Shown here: positions 25,258 through 34,676 of the stretch, one piece after another
Layout of the letters: every line of letters begins with the position of its first letter
Position numbering within the stretch: the stretch's first letter is position 1
From: Flavobacteriales bacterium
GTDB taxonomy: Bacteria > Bacteroidota > Bacteroidia > Flavobacteriales_G > Salibacteraceae
Direction of reading: 5' to 3'
NCBI GenBank assembly: GCA_013204105.1
Contig: JABMOM010000020.1
Coordinates: 62,001-126,000 of the forward strand
DNA: 64,000 nt
Position numbers and translations under genes: made by a program
The notes under the pieces: generated by a model
Told to the model about the DNA's origin: nothing
Seen by the model: only the letters and a program-made list of their open reading frames with translations
Database searches by the model: none

Positions 25258-27059
25258 AACGGGAAGAACACCGGGATCAGCAATGTGCTCAGCAACCAGA
25301 ATAGCAGGTTGAGCCATACACCGACCTTAAAGAAGTCACCAAAGCGATAACCGCCTGCGGAATAGATCATGGTATTGGTCTGATAACCGATGGGAGTCAT
25401 GAAGCTAGCAGAAGCTGCAAACATGGTTGCCATCAGAAAGGGGACGGGTGATACATCCAGTTGATATGCGGTAGCGATTGCGATCGGAGCAATCAACGCG
25501 GCGGTTGCATTGTTGCTCATCGTTTCCGTTAAGAGGCTTGTCAATAGGTACAGCCCTGAGAGGATCGCAACGGGTCCGAAAGCCTGAAGGTTGTTGACGA
25601 TCTCATACGCGATCTTGTGCGCCAATCCGGAATTTTCCATCGCGACTCCTAGGCTGAGCGCTCCAGCAAGCAGGAAGACGATCGGCCATTGGATGCTGCG
25701 ATAGACTTCTTTCATGTTTAAGCAGCCGGTGATCACCAAGAGGCAAACACCCAACATCGTGCTGATTACGATTGGTAACAATCCGGTCGAGGCAGTGATA
25801 AAGACTCCGAGAATGATCGAAATGACGATGCGGAAACTTTTTCGATCAAAGTTTAGAATACCTTCTTCACTCAGGATGATGAACGGAATGTTCTGATCCC
25901 TTGTATTACTGCGCCATTGCTCGAGAAAGTGTGTTTTCATCTCAACCAAGATAACATCACCAGAACGCAAGCGGACGTCTTGCAATCTGTCGTGCAGTAC
26001 CTCTTCTCGATGACGAATGGCGAGGGGAGCAGCGCGGAACCTTCTTCGGAAATCAAATTCGCGCAGGGTCTTACCTTCTAGCGCTGAATTGGTTGGAATC
26101 ACGAGCTCGACAAACGAACTCTTTTCGTCTCCTTCATCCAACTCGACGTCGTCTGTGAAAGGCATCACCTTGACCTTGAGTCGGTCCTTGAGCTGCTTCA
26201 TATTCGACACGTTGCAACGCACCTTTAAAATGTCACCGGCCAACAACCGAGTATCTCCTTGTGGCAGGTTCATGACCGTACTGTTTCTGCGCAGTTCGAG
26301 GATTTCCATGTCGAGTTGCTTCACAAGGGCAGAGGAGAGGATTGATTTATTCGCCAATTCGGAATCGGGTAAGATCTCAATCTCAGCCAGGTAATCAATA
26401 AGACTGTCCTCCAGTTCCGCCTCATCACTTTCCGTGCGACTCGGAAGTAGTTTCTGACCGATGAAGATCATGAAAATCGATCCCACAGCGACGAAGACCA
26501 AACCCATAGGGGCAAAGTCAAACATTCCGAAAGGCTCCATTCCGTTTTGCTCCGCGATTCCACTCACCAAAATATTGGTGGATGTGCCTATCAACGTGCA
26601 CGTACCGCCAAAAATAGAGGCGTAACTTATAGGAATGAGCAGTTTGCTGGCCGCGCGATTCGCGTTTTTGGCGATCTGCATGGTGACCGGAATCATCACA
26701 GCAACCACAGGGGTGTTGTTGATGAAGGCGCTCACGGCGCTCACCATGAGCATGAGCAGCACAACGCCGCGCTGGTAGTGATTCTGAAAGGTCTTGGTCA
26801 GTTGACCCGCAACGTACTGCAAGGATCCGGTCTTCAGGATCGCTGCTGATATTACGAACATGAATGCAACGGTCATCGTTGCGGGATTGCTGAAGCCTTG
26901 CATCCCCTCCGCAGGGCTGATGACCCCAGTGGTCACTAAGGCCGCAATGATCAGGAGTGCTACAAGGTCCACGGAAAGCTTTTCGGTGATGAAAAGAATG
27001 ACGGCCCCGATGATCACGGCAAGGGTTATGTAAGCGTCAATGTGTGGGAAATCCAGCAT
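25254..27059 (-). CDS. SLC13-family permease with TrkA-C domains
   Basis: A 601-residue inner-membrane transporter: N-terminal helices (1-200), a cytosolic insert of two TrkA-C/RCK-like domains (about 205-385; [18 protein letters not shown] and [25 protein letters not shown]), then the second membrane half with [17 protein letters not shown], the SNN..A sodium/substrate hairpin. This architecture is shared with sulfate/thiosulfate and divalent anion carriers, so sulfate uptake is a reasonable guess but not proven. The Rrf2 regulator is directly upstream on the same strand. An inverted repeat matching the one at the Rrf2 promoter sits beside a TATATTTG element 113 bases before the ATG. Confidence 0.9.
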   Translation of the reverse strand: MLDFPHIDAYITLAVIIGAVILFITEKLSVDLVALLIIAALVTTGVISPAEGMQGFSNPATMTVAFMFVISAAILKTGSLQYVAGQLTKTFQNHYQRGVVLLMLMVSAVSAFINNTPVVAVMIPVTMQIAKNANRAASKLLIPISYASIFGGTCTLIGTSTNILVSGIAEQNGMEPFGMFDFAPMGLVFVAVGSIFMIFIGQKLLPSRTESDEAELEDSLIDYLAEIEILPDSELANKSILSSALVKQLDMEILELRRNSTVMNLPQGDTRLLAGDILKVRCNVSNMKQLKDRLKVKVMPFTDDVELDEGDEKSSFVELVIPTNSALEGKTLREFDFRRRFRAAPLAIRHREEVLHDRLQDVRLRSGDVILVEMKTHFLEQWRSNTRDQNIPFIILSEEGILNFDRKSFRIVISIILGVFITASTGLLPIVISTMLGVCLLVITGCLNMKEVYRSIQWPIVFLLAGALSLGVAMENSGLAHKIAYEIVNNLQAFGPVAILSGLYLLTSLLTETMSNNATAALIAPIAIATAYQLDVSPVPFLMATMFAASASFMTPIGYQTNTMIYSAGGYRFGDFFKVGVWLNLLFWLLSTLLIPVFFPF

Positions 27060-27172
27060 GTTTAGATCAGATGAATGATCGGAAATGGGGTAGTGCGGCA
27101 GCCGTGGTAGCCTGGAGGAAATCCTCCCGTATATACAAGCTAATCTTATGGATCATACTAGATGGCATTTCG

Positions 27173-27204
27173 CAAATATACAAACTCTATAAACTTAGTA
27201 GAGT
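27173..27204 (-). promoter_or_regulatory. SLC13 promoter with candidate Rrf2 operator
   Basis: The minus strand has the -7 element TATATTTG (27173-27180). Three bases upstream is the inverted repeat ACTCTA-N9-TAGAGT (27184-27204), which also has AA-N-TT symmetry in its centre. The repeat covers the -10 to -33 interval, where a bound protein would block RNA polymerase. The same half-site pattern recurs upstream of the Rrf2 gene. Confidence 0.6.
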
Positions 27205-27208
27205 ATTG

Positions 27209-27646
27209 CTATTTCTTTTTTGATAAACTGTCTTCAGTGGCAATGATATGGGCTATCGTGGCGGATTTCAAACGTTCAACCGTCTCGTTGCGTACCTCGA
27301 GGAAGGTTTCGCGAATGCCGCATGTCTCCTCATCCTTGCATTCTTCACATCGTTCGTAGTACTTGTAGGTAACGCAGGGTAGAAGTGCAATAGCACCATC
27401 AAAAAGCCGCATGACATCGGCCATGTTGACTTCATTTGGTTCCTTGATCAAATAGTATCCACCACCTTTCCCTTTTTTGCTAGCCAGTACACCGTCTTTT
27501 TTTAGGTCCAAGAGAATGGCTTCCAGAAACTTTTGAGGAATGTGCTCATCATCGGCGATCCTACTGATGAGAATGGGGCCTTCATCTTGGTGCTTGGCCA
27601 GGTGGACCAGCGCCAGCATAGCGTATTTTGCTTTTTTAGAGAGCAT
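27209..27646 (-). CDS. Rrf2-family transcriptional regulator
   Basis: A 145-residue winged-helix regulator: LSKKAKYAMLALVHLAKH and ISRIADDEHIPQKFLEAIL (recognition helix), then the wing KKGKGGGYYL. Cysteines C91, C100, C103 and C109 lie in the region where IscR and NsrR bind an iron-sulfur cluster, so a redox or Fe-S/sulfur-sensing role is plausible; spacing differs from IscR. It lies directly upstream of the SLC13 permease. Matching dyads at both promoters suggest it represses itself and the permease. The ATG at 27646 is six bases from a -7-like TATCTTAG. Confidence 0.92.
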   Translation of the reverse strand: MLSKKAKYAMLALVHLAKHQDEGPILISRIADDEHIPQKFLEAILLDLKKDGVLASKKGKGGGYYLIKEPNEVNMADVMRLFDGAIALLPCVTYKYYERCEECKDEETCGIRETFLEVRNETVERLKSATIAHIIATEDSLSKKK

Positions 27647-27652
27647 AGACCG

Positions 27653-27680
27653 CTAAGATAGTCTAGTTTCTAGATAGACT
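27653..27680 (-). promoter_or_regulatory. Rrf2 gene promoter with candidate autoregulatory operator
   Basis: The minus strand has TATCTTAG (27653-27660), one mismatch from TAnnTTTG and six bases before the ATG. Next to it is the inverted repeat AGTCTA-N9-TAGACT (27660-27680). Half-site, spacer length and placement against the -7 element match the SLC13 promoter dyad. Confidence 0.6.
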
Positions 27681-27704
27681 TTTATCAATACTAATTTCAA
27701 AAGG

Positions 27705-28601
27705 TCAATTGGTCAACTGCTCCAAAGCTTCCTCGATATCACCAGGGGTAGACATGATTTTGCTGAAGGTGCCCATTGTGAGATCTGGAAATGAGAGCGC
27801 AATCCGATAGCGTCCGTGCAGCATGTGTACCTCATCGCCGATGACAAGCATTTCGTAGGGCAAGAAGGCTGTATGTTTTGGGGTATCTATGTCAATGATG
27901 GGCATGAAGTGTGTTTCTCCATCCTCGCCGCTAATGCCAATGCCATAAAGAACGAGCTCTTCGCCTGGAATTTCTATGCGGTATACTTGTTTCAGTCCTG
28001 GAGGAGGAGTTTTCAATGCCATGTCTATCGACTTTTTCGCTTCTGAAAAGCTGCTATACGTCCTCAATTCTACTGTGTCGTCGAATTCAGGCATTCCAAA
28101 CATGTACTGATACTCCCTCAAGGATTTCACGTCTTCTCCCTTTTCTGAACCGAAGGGCACAGGCTTGTAGTCGCCAATTGCCTTCATGGTGTTCTGGAGT
28201 TTCAATTGAACGGTTTGGTATTCCACCGATACTTTCTCAAAATCATCCCTGAAGTAGGCATTCCCCCAATATTTAGGATTAGTGTATGACACGTTGGTGA
28301 TGTTTCCTTCCCTTGTGATACCAATCCTGAGTACTGCGGCAAATCCCGTTAAGCCGCCTACTTTTTTTACGGCTCCAATCAACTCGGCGGAACTAACTAC
28401 TACCACTTGACGCTCGATGGATGTAGCTGGTGTGTAAGACCCTACTACGTTGAGGCCATTTCCCTCAGCGGCCTCTTGGATACGTGTGACTGTCGATGCA
28501 ACAGATGCATCGGTTTGAATGGCTTGAATGTAAGGTTTGAGTTGCGCGAAAAGCGATGTCGAAAAAATAATCGCAAGTGAAATGGAAATGAGCCTTTTCA
28601 T
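27705..28601 (-). CDS. Hypothetical exported protein
   Basis: A 298-residue protein not recognised. Signal peptide MKRLISISLAIIFSTSLFAQ, then a first domain of about 100 residues (IQEAAEGNGLNVVGSYTPATS, followed by VVVVSSAELIGAVKKVGG) that loosely resembles the DUF302-like alpha/beta fold. A second mixed region follows (YRIEIPGEELVLYGIGISGED, AFLPYEMLVIGDEVHMLHGRYRIALSFPDL). No catalytic motif stands out. TACCTTCG at 28644-28651 lies 42 bases before the ATG. The next gene on the same strand ends 124 bases upstream, so it is probably transcribed alone. Confidence 0.72.
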   Translation of the reverse strand: MKRLISISLAIIFSTSLFAQLKPYIQAIQTDASVASTVTRIQEAAEGNGLNVVGSYTPATSIERQVVVVSSAELIGAVKKVGGLTGFAAVLRIGITREGNITNVSYTNPKYWGNAYFRDDFEKVSVEYQTVQLKLQNTMKAIGDYKPVPFGSEKGEDVKSLREYQYMFGMPEFDDTVELRTYSSFSEAKKSIDMALKTPPPGLKQVYRIEIPGEELVLYGIGISGEDGETHFMPIIDIDTPKHTAFLPYEMLVIGDEVHMLHGRYRIALSFPDLTMGTFSKIMSTPGDIEEALEQLTN

Positions 28602-28643
28602 GACGAGAATGTGTCAAATAGTGTGTGTGAATGAACTACATGA

Positions 28644-28651
28644 CGAAGGTA
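28644..28651 (-). promoter_or_regulatory. -7 element TACCTTCG
   Basis: The minus strand reads TACCTTCG, 42 bases upstream of the hypothetical exported protein start at 28601. The rest of the intergenic region holds only a weak TCAGTC/GACTGA hairpin at 28695-28710. Confidence 0.4.
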
Positions 28652-28725
28652 GAAGCTACCCCTTTCGTGGTCATTTTGATGAGGACATCATTGCTCAGTC
28701 AAAAGACTGATATAACTCACTAAGC

Positions 28726-29820
28726 TCAATTGATGTCTTCCCCGCGCTCAAGTTTGGCCAGGTTCTCGCGAATGATGTTCCGATTGATGTCATCGGGGCA
28801 GATTTTTTCCGCCTTTTTCAAATACCCAATGGCTTTTGTGTATTGGCCTTTAGCGGAATAGCCTCGAGCCAATCCATAGTTGACGGGCCAGGTGTTGGGG
28901 TTCTGTTTTGCATTCGCATGGAAAACGTTGAGGGCATCATCGACCCTTCCTTGGGTGATCAGTTGTCTACCATAGCCATGCAGTTGAAGTACGGAGGCCA
29001 TCGGTAGTGCTTGGTTCATAACTGCCTTGGATTCTTCCATTTTGCCCAACGCGCGCAGTGCGTCTGCCTTTACGCGCAGCGTGGAAAATTGCGCATTCAT
29101 ATTGGAAGCAAGGTTTGCCCATTCAAGCGCCTCTTCAAGGTTGGTATTGTTTTGTACGCACCAATTGGCAGCTTCCATTGGGCCGATGTAAGAGAATCGA
29201 GCGGTGCCCCGGAGGTCATTCCGCAATTGCTCAACAACGGTAGCATTCAAGTCAACTACGATCTCGAAAGGGATGGACTTTGTTTCCCAATTCAAAGCGC
29301 AATAAGCGCTATTCTTGGTAAAGTCATCAAAGGCGTATTCGAGGTATTCAGAAAACGTGTGCTCTTGCCAAGAGGTGCGCGCTCTGGCCACTATCTCTTC
29401 CTCATCGTAGAAATAGGATCCCCAACTGTCTTTGTTAGAGCATAGGATGATCTGAACGTCACCTGTTTCTTGAATCACCATGAAGAGGCCGTATGAACCG
29501 GCTTCGATCGAAATGCCGTTTAATTTGACGGGAGTTGAGAAGGTAATCACGGTGTTTTCATCAGCGCCGGCACGCCACGGCGCTGAAGTTGCCGTTCCCC
29601 AACCAGGATTGCTCATTCCGAAGGGGACGATGGTCCCCCAGATATTCCTACCGCGCACAGCTGGCCTTGAGTACTCAATTGTTACCTGTGTAACGCCTAT
29701 ATCTTGCGAAATGCTGGCGCGTGGACTGATCCTAGGCGTCATTACGACTTGCGTCTGAGCCAAAAGGTTTGTGTGTAAAAATGCGAGAAGGAATGCGAAG
29801 AGTAGGGTAAGTGTTCTCAT
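28726..29820 (-). CDS. DUF2911 exported protein with C-terminal TPR
   Basis: A 364-residue protein: signal peptide (MRTLTLLFAFLLAFLHTNLLAQ), then the DUF2911 beta-domain (SPRASISQDIGVTQVTIEYSRP, RNIWGTIVPFG, WRAGADENTVITFSTPV, EAGSYGLFMV). From about residue 215 it has TPR helices (ALEWANLASNMNAQFSTLRVKADALRALGKM, WPVNYGLARGYSAKGQYTKAIGYLKKAEKI). The DUF2911 role is unknown; the combination with TPR is common in Bacteroidota and suggests an envelope interaction module. ATG 29820 is chosen for the signal peptide. A TATTTTTG element lies 24 bases upstream. Confidence 0.88.
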   Translation of the reverse strand: MRTLTLLFAFLLAFLHTNLLAQTQVVMTPRISPRASISQDIGVTQVTIEYSRPAVRGRNIWGTIVPFGMSNPGWGTATSAPWRAGADENTVITFSTPVKLNGISIEAGSYGLFMVIQETGDVQIILCSNKDSWGSYFYDEEEIVARARTSWQEHTFSEYLEYAFDDFTKNSAYCALNWETKSIPFEIVVDLNATVVEQLRNDLRGTARFSYIGPMEAANWCVQNNTNLEEALEWANLASNMNAQFSTLRVKADALRALGKMEESKAVMNQALPMASVLQLHGYGRQLITQGRVDDALNVFHANAKQNPNTWPVNYGLARGYSAKGQYTKAIGYLKKAEKICPDDINRNIIRENLAKLERGEDIN

Positions 29821-29844
29821 TTTTTCAAGGTAATACAGTTGTTT

Positions 29845-29852
29845 CAAAAATA
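29845..29852 (-). promoter_or_regulatory. -7 promoter element TATTTTTG
   Basis: The minus strand reads TATTTTTG, a perfect consensus match, 24 bases before the DUF2911 gene start at 29820. Confidence 0.5.
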
Positions 29853-29925
29853 GTATGCAAGTTGTAATCGCGCATGCCGGATTATTCGCAAATCACCAAG
29901 GTTCTGCCTGCCTTACTTTTCGCTC

Positions 29926-30291
29926 ATGCTTACGGAGAAAAGAATATGCCAGGAGTGCTCGGAGCCTCTCTACGGCAGGGCCGACAAGAAATTCTGCTGT
30001 GATCAATGCAGAAACACGTTCAACAATCGGAACAACAGCGACGTGAATAGGATTGTACGCAACATCAACTATGCATTGCGCAGAAATCGTCGGATACTTT
30101 CGGAATTAAACGATTCAGAGAAGACACGGTTGGAGCGAAATCGACTTATCATGCACGGGTTCAGTTTTAAGTACTTTACCCATACGCGAGCCGCGAAGAA
30201 CGGTACCGTCTATTATTTCTGCTATGAAATGGGCTACGTTCCCTTGGATGAAGAAGATGTGCTAATCGTCAGCAACGAAAGCGTCGGATAA
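29926..30291 (+). CDS. Small zinc-ribbon protein, conserved hypothetical
   Basis: A 121-residue soluble protein with an N-terminal treble-clef-like zinc ribbon: C8 and C11 (CQEC), then C24, C25 and C28 (FCCDQC). A basic helix follows (VNRIVRNINYALRRNRRILSEL) and a small beta domain (GFSFKYFTHTRAAKNGTVYYFCYEMGY). Zinc plus a basic helix suggests nucleic-acid or ribosome binding, but no function is known to me. It meets the next gene tail to tail without a spare base. Confidence 0.8.
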   Translation: MLTEKRICQECSEPLYGRADKKFCCDQCRNTFNNRNNSDVNRIVRNINYALRRNRRILSELNDSEKTRLERNRLIMHGFSFKYFTHTRAAKNGTVYYFCYEMGYVPLDEEDVLIVSNESVG

Positions 30292-30690
30292 TCAATCGTC
30301 CCCTTCTTTACCATCGATATTCACTTCCACTTGCATTTCGCCATCCTTTCGGGAGAGCTGAATTTTCGCACGACCTACGGTGAATGTGCTGTCGCCTTCA
30401 AATTCTGAGTCTTCGATGCCTTCTATGATCGCGTGCACCTTAGCTCGACCTTCACCCGCTTCAAAATCTCCGTCCACCTCTAGGTTGCCCTTCTTTATCT
30501 TCACGACTTTATGGCCGTCCTCATCCATCCAAACCATTTTTTCTACTGAATGATCCATTTCTCCTCCGTGGCCTTTGAACATCATTTTAGATGGATGCCC
30601 ATCGTGATGGCCAGTTACTCGGCCTAATATGAATCCTAATACGAGCGCTAGGATTGTAAAAACTAAGATCTTAATCCATTGATTGTCCAT
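30292..30690 (-). CDS. Hypothetical membrane-anchored acidic protein
   Basis: A 132-residue protein with one N-terminal transmembrane helix (ILVFTILALVLGFILGRVTG), a histidine-rich stretch after the membrane (GHHDGHPSKMMFKGHGGEMDH) and an acidic beta-rich C-terminus with alternating charged residues. The histidines could bind metal; nothing else is recognisable. It starts 23 bases after the mutB stop on the same strand and may be read from the same transcript. Confidence 0.68.
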   Translation of the reverse strand: MDNQWIKILVFTILALVLGFILGRVTGHHDGHPSKMMFKGHGGEMDHSVEKMVWMDEDGHKVVKIKKGNLEVDGDFEAGEGRAKVHAIIEGIEDSEFEGDSTFTVGRAKIQLSRKDGEMQVEVNIDGKEGDD

Positions 30691-30713
30691 AATGTGGCGG
30701 TGTTTGATGGGTG

Positions 30714-32843
30714 TTATTTATCGAGAAGTTTTTCGAGTAATTCGATGGCGGCTTTACTGATGACCGTTCCAGGCCCAAAGACTGAACTGACGCCCGCTTC
30801 GTAAAGGAAGGCATAGTCTTGCTTCGGAATTACACCACCCGCCACAACGATCGCGTCCGCTCTCCCTACCTTTTTCAGGGCGTCGATCAACTCAGGAATC
30901 AGCGTCTTGTGTCCAGCGGCAAGCGAACTTACGCCCACGATATGGACGTCATTTTCCATGGCCATTTTGGCTACTTCAGCCGGGGTAGAGAAGAGGGGGC
31001 CGACATCTACGTCAAAGCCAATATCAGCAAAGGACGTCGCGATGACCTTGGCACCTCGGTCGTGCCCGTCCTGTCCCATCTTAGCGACAAGAATTCTAGG
31101 TCGACGCCCTTCGCGTTTTGCGACTTCCTCAGCAAGCCGGTGTGCCTTTACAAAGGCATCGTCATTTTTCATTTCACTCGAATATACTCCACTGATGCTC
31201 TTGTTTTCAGCCTTGTGCCTTCCGAATACCTTTTCCATGGCCATGCTGATTTCCCCGAGTGTAGCTCTTTTTCTGGCTGCATCAATGGCTAAAGCCAATA
31301 GGTTCCCTTCTTTGGACTCAGCGCAAGCAGTGATGGCATCCAATGCTGCTTGAACGGCCGAAGCGTCTCGAGTCGCCTTCATTTCGTTGATCCGGGCGAT
31401 CTGGGATTCACGCACCTTGGTATTGTCTACATCCAGAATATCGATCTGGGTGTCGTCTTCAACTTCGTAGCGGTTGACCCCAACAATGACCTCTTGTCCA
31501 CTGTCGATGCGGGCTTGCTTTTTTGCCGCTGATTCTTCGATGCGCATTTTCGGCACACCCGCTTCGATGGCTTGCGTCATGCCACCCAAAGTTTCCACTT
31601 CCTCGATCAAAGTCCAAGCTTTCTCGATCAAATCCGAGGTCAATTTTTCCAGGTAGTAAGAGCCACCCCATGGGTCAATCCCTCGGGTGATGTCGCTTTC
31701 CAGTTGCCAAAACAACTGTGTGTTTCTTGCAATGCGCGCTGAGAAGTCGGTAGGCAGTGCGATGGCTTCGTCCAAGGAATTGGTGTGCAAGGATTGGGTT
31801 CCTCCCATCACGGCAGCTAAGGCCTCTATGCTGGTCCGGGCTATATTGTTGAATGGGTCCTGTTCTGTCAAACTCCAGCCCGAGGTCTGGCTGTGCGTGC
31901 GGAGTGCCATGCTTTTGGCTTTTTCCGGATTGAACCTTTTTACGATGCGAGCCCAAAGCACGCGACCCGCGCGCATCTTCGCAATTTCCATAAAGTGGTT
32001 CATGCCAATGCCCCAGAAAAAGGATAGGCGAGGAGCGAAATCGTCGATTTTCAGCCCTGCATTTAAACCAGTTCTGATGTACTCCATTCCATCTGCCAGC
32101 GTATATGCGAGCTCAATGTCTGCCGTTGCTCCGGCTTCGTGCATGTGATAACCCGAAATGCTGATAGAATTGAATTTCGGCATGTATTGTGACGCATACC
32201 GAAAGATATCGCCGATGAGGTGCATGGATGGTTTTGGCGGGTATATGTAGGTGTTGCGCACCATGAACTCCTTGAGAATGTCGTTTTGAATCGTACCTGT
32301 CAGCGCTTCCGGACGTACTCCTTGCTCTTCTGCAGCAACAATGAAAAACGCCATGATCGGAATGACCGCACCATTCATGGTCATACTCACCGACATCTGA
32401 TCGAGGGGGATCTGATCAAACAGCATCTTCATGTCTTCGACACTGTCAATGGCAACGCCGGCCTTTCCTACGTCTCCTCTAACGCGCTCATGGTCGCTGT
32501 CGTATCCGCGATGGGTGGCGAGGTCAAAGGCTACGGAAAGCCCTTTTTGTCCAGCTGCCAAGTTCCTTCTGTAAAATGCATTTGATTCTTCTGCATTGCT
32601 GAATCCAGCGTATTGCCGGATGGTCCATGGTCGGATCGCATACATACTGGCATAGGGTCCGCGCAAGAAAGGCGGCGCTCCAGCACCAAAGGCCATGTGA
32701 GGTAGTTCGTTTGTGCTGACCGATTCTTGAACCTCATGCACGTCAAAGCCTTCTGGTGCCGCCCATTTGCTGCTTGACTTGACGGGTTCTAAGGACAGGT
32801 TCGCCACGAGCGTTTCGAAAGAGAGGTCGCCGTACTTGGTCAT
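30714..32843 (-). CDS. mutB: Methylmalonyl-CoA mutase large subunit
   Basis: A 709-residue cobalamin enzyme subunit that interconverts succinyl-CoA and (R)-methylmalonyl-CoA, linking propionate and odd-chain fatty acid use to the citric acid cycle. The N-terminal TIM barrel carries the CoA and active-site segments ([64 protein letters not shown]). The C-terminal B12 domain has the cobalt-ligand motif DGHDRG with H594, then the SLAAGHKTL and VVAGGVIP blocks. Its ATG overlaps the small-subunit stop by four bases (ATGA), ensuring equal translation. Confidence 0.96.
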   Translation of the reverse strand: MTKYGDLSFETLVANLSLEPVKSSSKWAAPEGFDVHEVQESVSTNELPHMAFGAGAPPFLRGPYASMYAIRPWTIRQYAGFSNAEESNAFYRRNLAAGQKGLSVAFDLATHRGYDSDHERVRGDVGKAGVAIDSVEDMKMLFDQIPLDQMSVSMTMNGAVIPIMAFFIVAAEEQGVRPEALTGTIQNDILKEFMVRNTYIYPPKPSMHLIGDIFRYASQYMPKFNSISISGYHMHEAGATADIELAYTLADGMEYIRTGLNAGLKIDDFAPRLSFFWGIGMNHFMEIAKMRAGRVLWARIVKRFNPEKAKSMALRTHSQTSGWSLTEQDPFNNIARTSIEALAAVMGGTQSLHTNSLDEAIALPTDFSARIARNTQLFWQLESDITRGIDPWGGSYYLEKLTSDLIEKAWTLIEEVETLGGMTQAIEAGVPKMRIEESAAKKQARIDSGQEVIVGVNRYEVEDDTQIDILDVDNTKVRESQIARINEMKATRDASAVQAALDAITACAESKEGNLLALAIDAARKRATLGEISMAMEKVFGRHKAENKSISGVYSSEMKNDDAFVKAHRLAEEVAKREGRRPRILVAKMGQDGHDRGAKVIATSFADIGFDVDVGPLFSTPAEVAKMAMENDVHIVGVSSLAAGHKTLIPELIDALKKVGRADAIVVAGGVIPKQDYAFLYEAGVSSVFGPGTVISKAAIELLEKLLDK

Positions 32844-34054
32844 GATTGCGCAGTTTGGACTTCGTAAGGAAGGGATAGCACCTCTGGCAATAGCTGGTAT
32901 GCACTTTGTTCAGTTTTGGCTTCTTTCTTGACCTCGTCGGGAAGAAACATATTTACTCCAAGTATTACTCGGTCGCCGTTTAAGTAGGCATTGCGAATTT
33001 CTTGCGCAGAAGTTTCTAAGTCGGACCGCAATGTTCCTTTAAGGGCATAGGCTGTAAAGCCACCAGCCGCTTCAATGCCTTGAACCTTCTTCCAGGCTTC
33101 TGTCGCAATGATGGTGGTCAGGTGTTCTATAAAGTAGGATCCATCGGCTTGATTGAGGTTTTTGTCCAATCGCCCCTCTTCTTTTAACAGGGTTTGGGTG
33201 TTGCGACTGATGCGACGGCTGAATGTGTCATTTTCTTTCCACGACTTGTTCCAGGGCTCTGTCATTACCATCTGCGCCCCACCTAGGATGGAAGACATGG
33301 CAGAGGATGTGGCGCGAAGAATATTGGTGTGCTCATCGTTCTGCGCATATGCGATGGAGAGATTGCTGGCGAGTATCAAAGGAGACTGAGCCGTTTTGCC
33401 TTCGTTTGCGAGAACCGAGCTCCATAACCAACGCAATGCACGCAGTTTTGCGATCTCGGTGAGAAAAGCATTTCCTACACCAGAGTGGAAGAGCATCGGG
33501 GCTTCAAAGCCGACGCTGTTTCCTGTTTCTATGGCTTGTGCTAGAAGAAAGGCAACCTCATCAACGACTCCGGCGCCGCGCTCTCTTAGCCGCTTTCCGT
33601 TCAAAAGCGATGTTGCATCCAGTGAAGCCGACGACTTCTCTCCTAGTTTTAGTAATTGTCGGTAGGGATCGATGCAATTTCCGTCGCGGATGAAAACGGG
33701 AGCAATCTTGGTGTCAATGCCTTTGCAAGCCACCTCTGCAGCAGCGCCCAAAAAACCTTTGTAGTACCAGATGCCTTCAGCACCATGCATAAGTGCATCC
33801 AATGCCAAGCCATTTGCCGTTTGTGCATCTGTCGCATAAATCGGCTCAATGATCTTCCAGGGTCCTTGCAAGGGAGGGATATTTGCCAAGGGAGACGGCA
33901 GGGAGTTTTGCCAAGCTTCCATTTCGAATCCTTCGGAGCTTTCCCAAATTAAGTGGTCTTCAAAGGACTTCCCCTTCAGTTCTTTATCAACACGAGCCTT
34001 CCACGATTCGGTGCTGTCTGAAATAAAGGGCAAGGTTTCAGGCGTGATGCTCAT
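32840..34054 (-). CDS. mutA: Methylmalonyl-CoA mutase small subunit
   Basis: A 404-residue catalytically inactive partner of MutB. It has the TIM-barrel remnant ([80 protein letters not shown]) but ends after [16 protein letters not shown]. The C-terminal cobalamin-like domain of longer small subunits is missing altogether. ATG 34054 is preferred over 34147: it starts in the usual position before the ELKGKSFE block and stands four bases after a TATCTTCG promoter element. Confidence 0.92.
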   Translation of the reverse strand: MSITPETLPFISDSTESWKARVDKELKGKSFEDHLIWESSEGFEMEAWQNSLPSPLANIPPLQGPWKIIEPIYATDAQTANGLALDALMHGAEGIWYYKGFLGAAAEVACKGIDTKIAPVFIRDGNCIDPYRQLLKLGEKSSASLDATSLLNGKRLRERGAGVVDEVAFLLAQAIETGNSVGFEAPMLFHSGVGNAFLTEIAKLRALRWLWSSVLANEGKTAQSPLILASNLSIAYAQNDEHTNILRATSSAMSSILGGAQMVMTEPWNKSWKENDTFSRRISRNTQTLLKEEGRLDKNLNQADGSYFIEHLTTIIATEAWKKVQGIEAAGGFTAYALKGTLRSDLETSAQEIRNAYLNGDRVILGVNMFLPDEVKKEAKTEQSAYQLLPEVLSLPYEVQTAQS

Positions 34055-34058
34055 GAGG

Positions 34059-34066
34059 CGAAGATA
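34059..34066 (-). promoter_or_regulatory. -7 element TATCTTCG before mutA
   Basis: The minus strand reads TATCTTCG with CCTC before the ATG at 34054. This supports the shorter start and a leaderless mutA-mutB mRNA. Confidence 0.5.
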
Positions 34067-34211
34067 AGATGTGCGTGTATCTACGCGCCATTTCGACCCA
34101 TCGATCTTCGCTAAGGCGTTCAGAACTTCACTTTTAGAAATGAACATTGACTAACAATGGTGCGTTAAGAAGTATGGAATCGACGTGTGAGGTATTTTTT
34201 CAATTTGTCCT

Positions 34212-34673
34212 ATGTTAGCACCGTCTAGAATAAACGTCAAACTTGACAAGACTGAGATGAACGTAGTAAAGAAACGATCGGATGTTGTAGAGAACTTGAT
34301 CACCCTTGAGAAGATGCTTTCTTCCAAGAAAAAGGGCCAGCGAGAGCAAGCCTTGGAGCAAATCCTCAACGATTCGTATATTATAATTTATAAGTCCCTA
34401 GGCGAAAACCACTTTGGTCCAGCTTGCATGCTCGGAGTGAAAAATGGTGGGGATGTTGATTTTGCCAAGCTGAGCATAGACGAGATAAAGGAGATCAAAA
34501 AAGCAGTGTCTGATGTGATTGGCACCGCTTTCACCAATGATACTACCGTTAGTAAGTTTGACGAATACGCCAAAACGCTTACGAGCAAGGTTCCTAAAGT
34601 GGAACGTACGTATTGGAGGGTTAAGGATGAGCGTGGTAAGAACCTCAATCTAACCGAAAAGGACCTCAAGTAG
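34212..34673 (+). CDS. Hypothetical cytosolic protein
   Basis: A 153-residue charged, mainly helical protein (lysine and glutamate rich) with no signal peptide. Recognisable segments such as ITLEKMLSSKKKGQREQALEQIL and LSIDEIKEIKKAVSDVIGTAF do not match a family I know. The start may be 34212 (preceded by CAATTTGTCCT, a -7-like element close to the ATG) or an internal ATG at 34257. It converges on tonB with three bases between the stops. Confidence 0.65.
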   Translation: MLAPSRINVKLDKTEMNVVKKRSDVVENLITLEKMLSSKKKGQREQALEQILNDSYIIIYKSLGENHFGPACMLGVKNGGDVDFAKLSIDEIKEIKKAVSDVIGTAFTNDTTVSKFDEYAKTLTSKVPKVERTYWRVKDERGKNLNLTEKDLK

Positions 34674-34676
34674 TCC

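Noticed and set aside
28695-28710. Terminator after the DUF2911 gene
   Set aside because: The TCAGTC/GACTGA stem is short and has no T-run on the minus strand.
34055-34147. Longer start for the methylmalonyl-CoA mutase small subunit
   Set aside because: The extra 31 residues are not like the family, and a promoter element lies inside that extension four bases before the shorter start.
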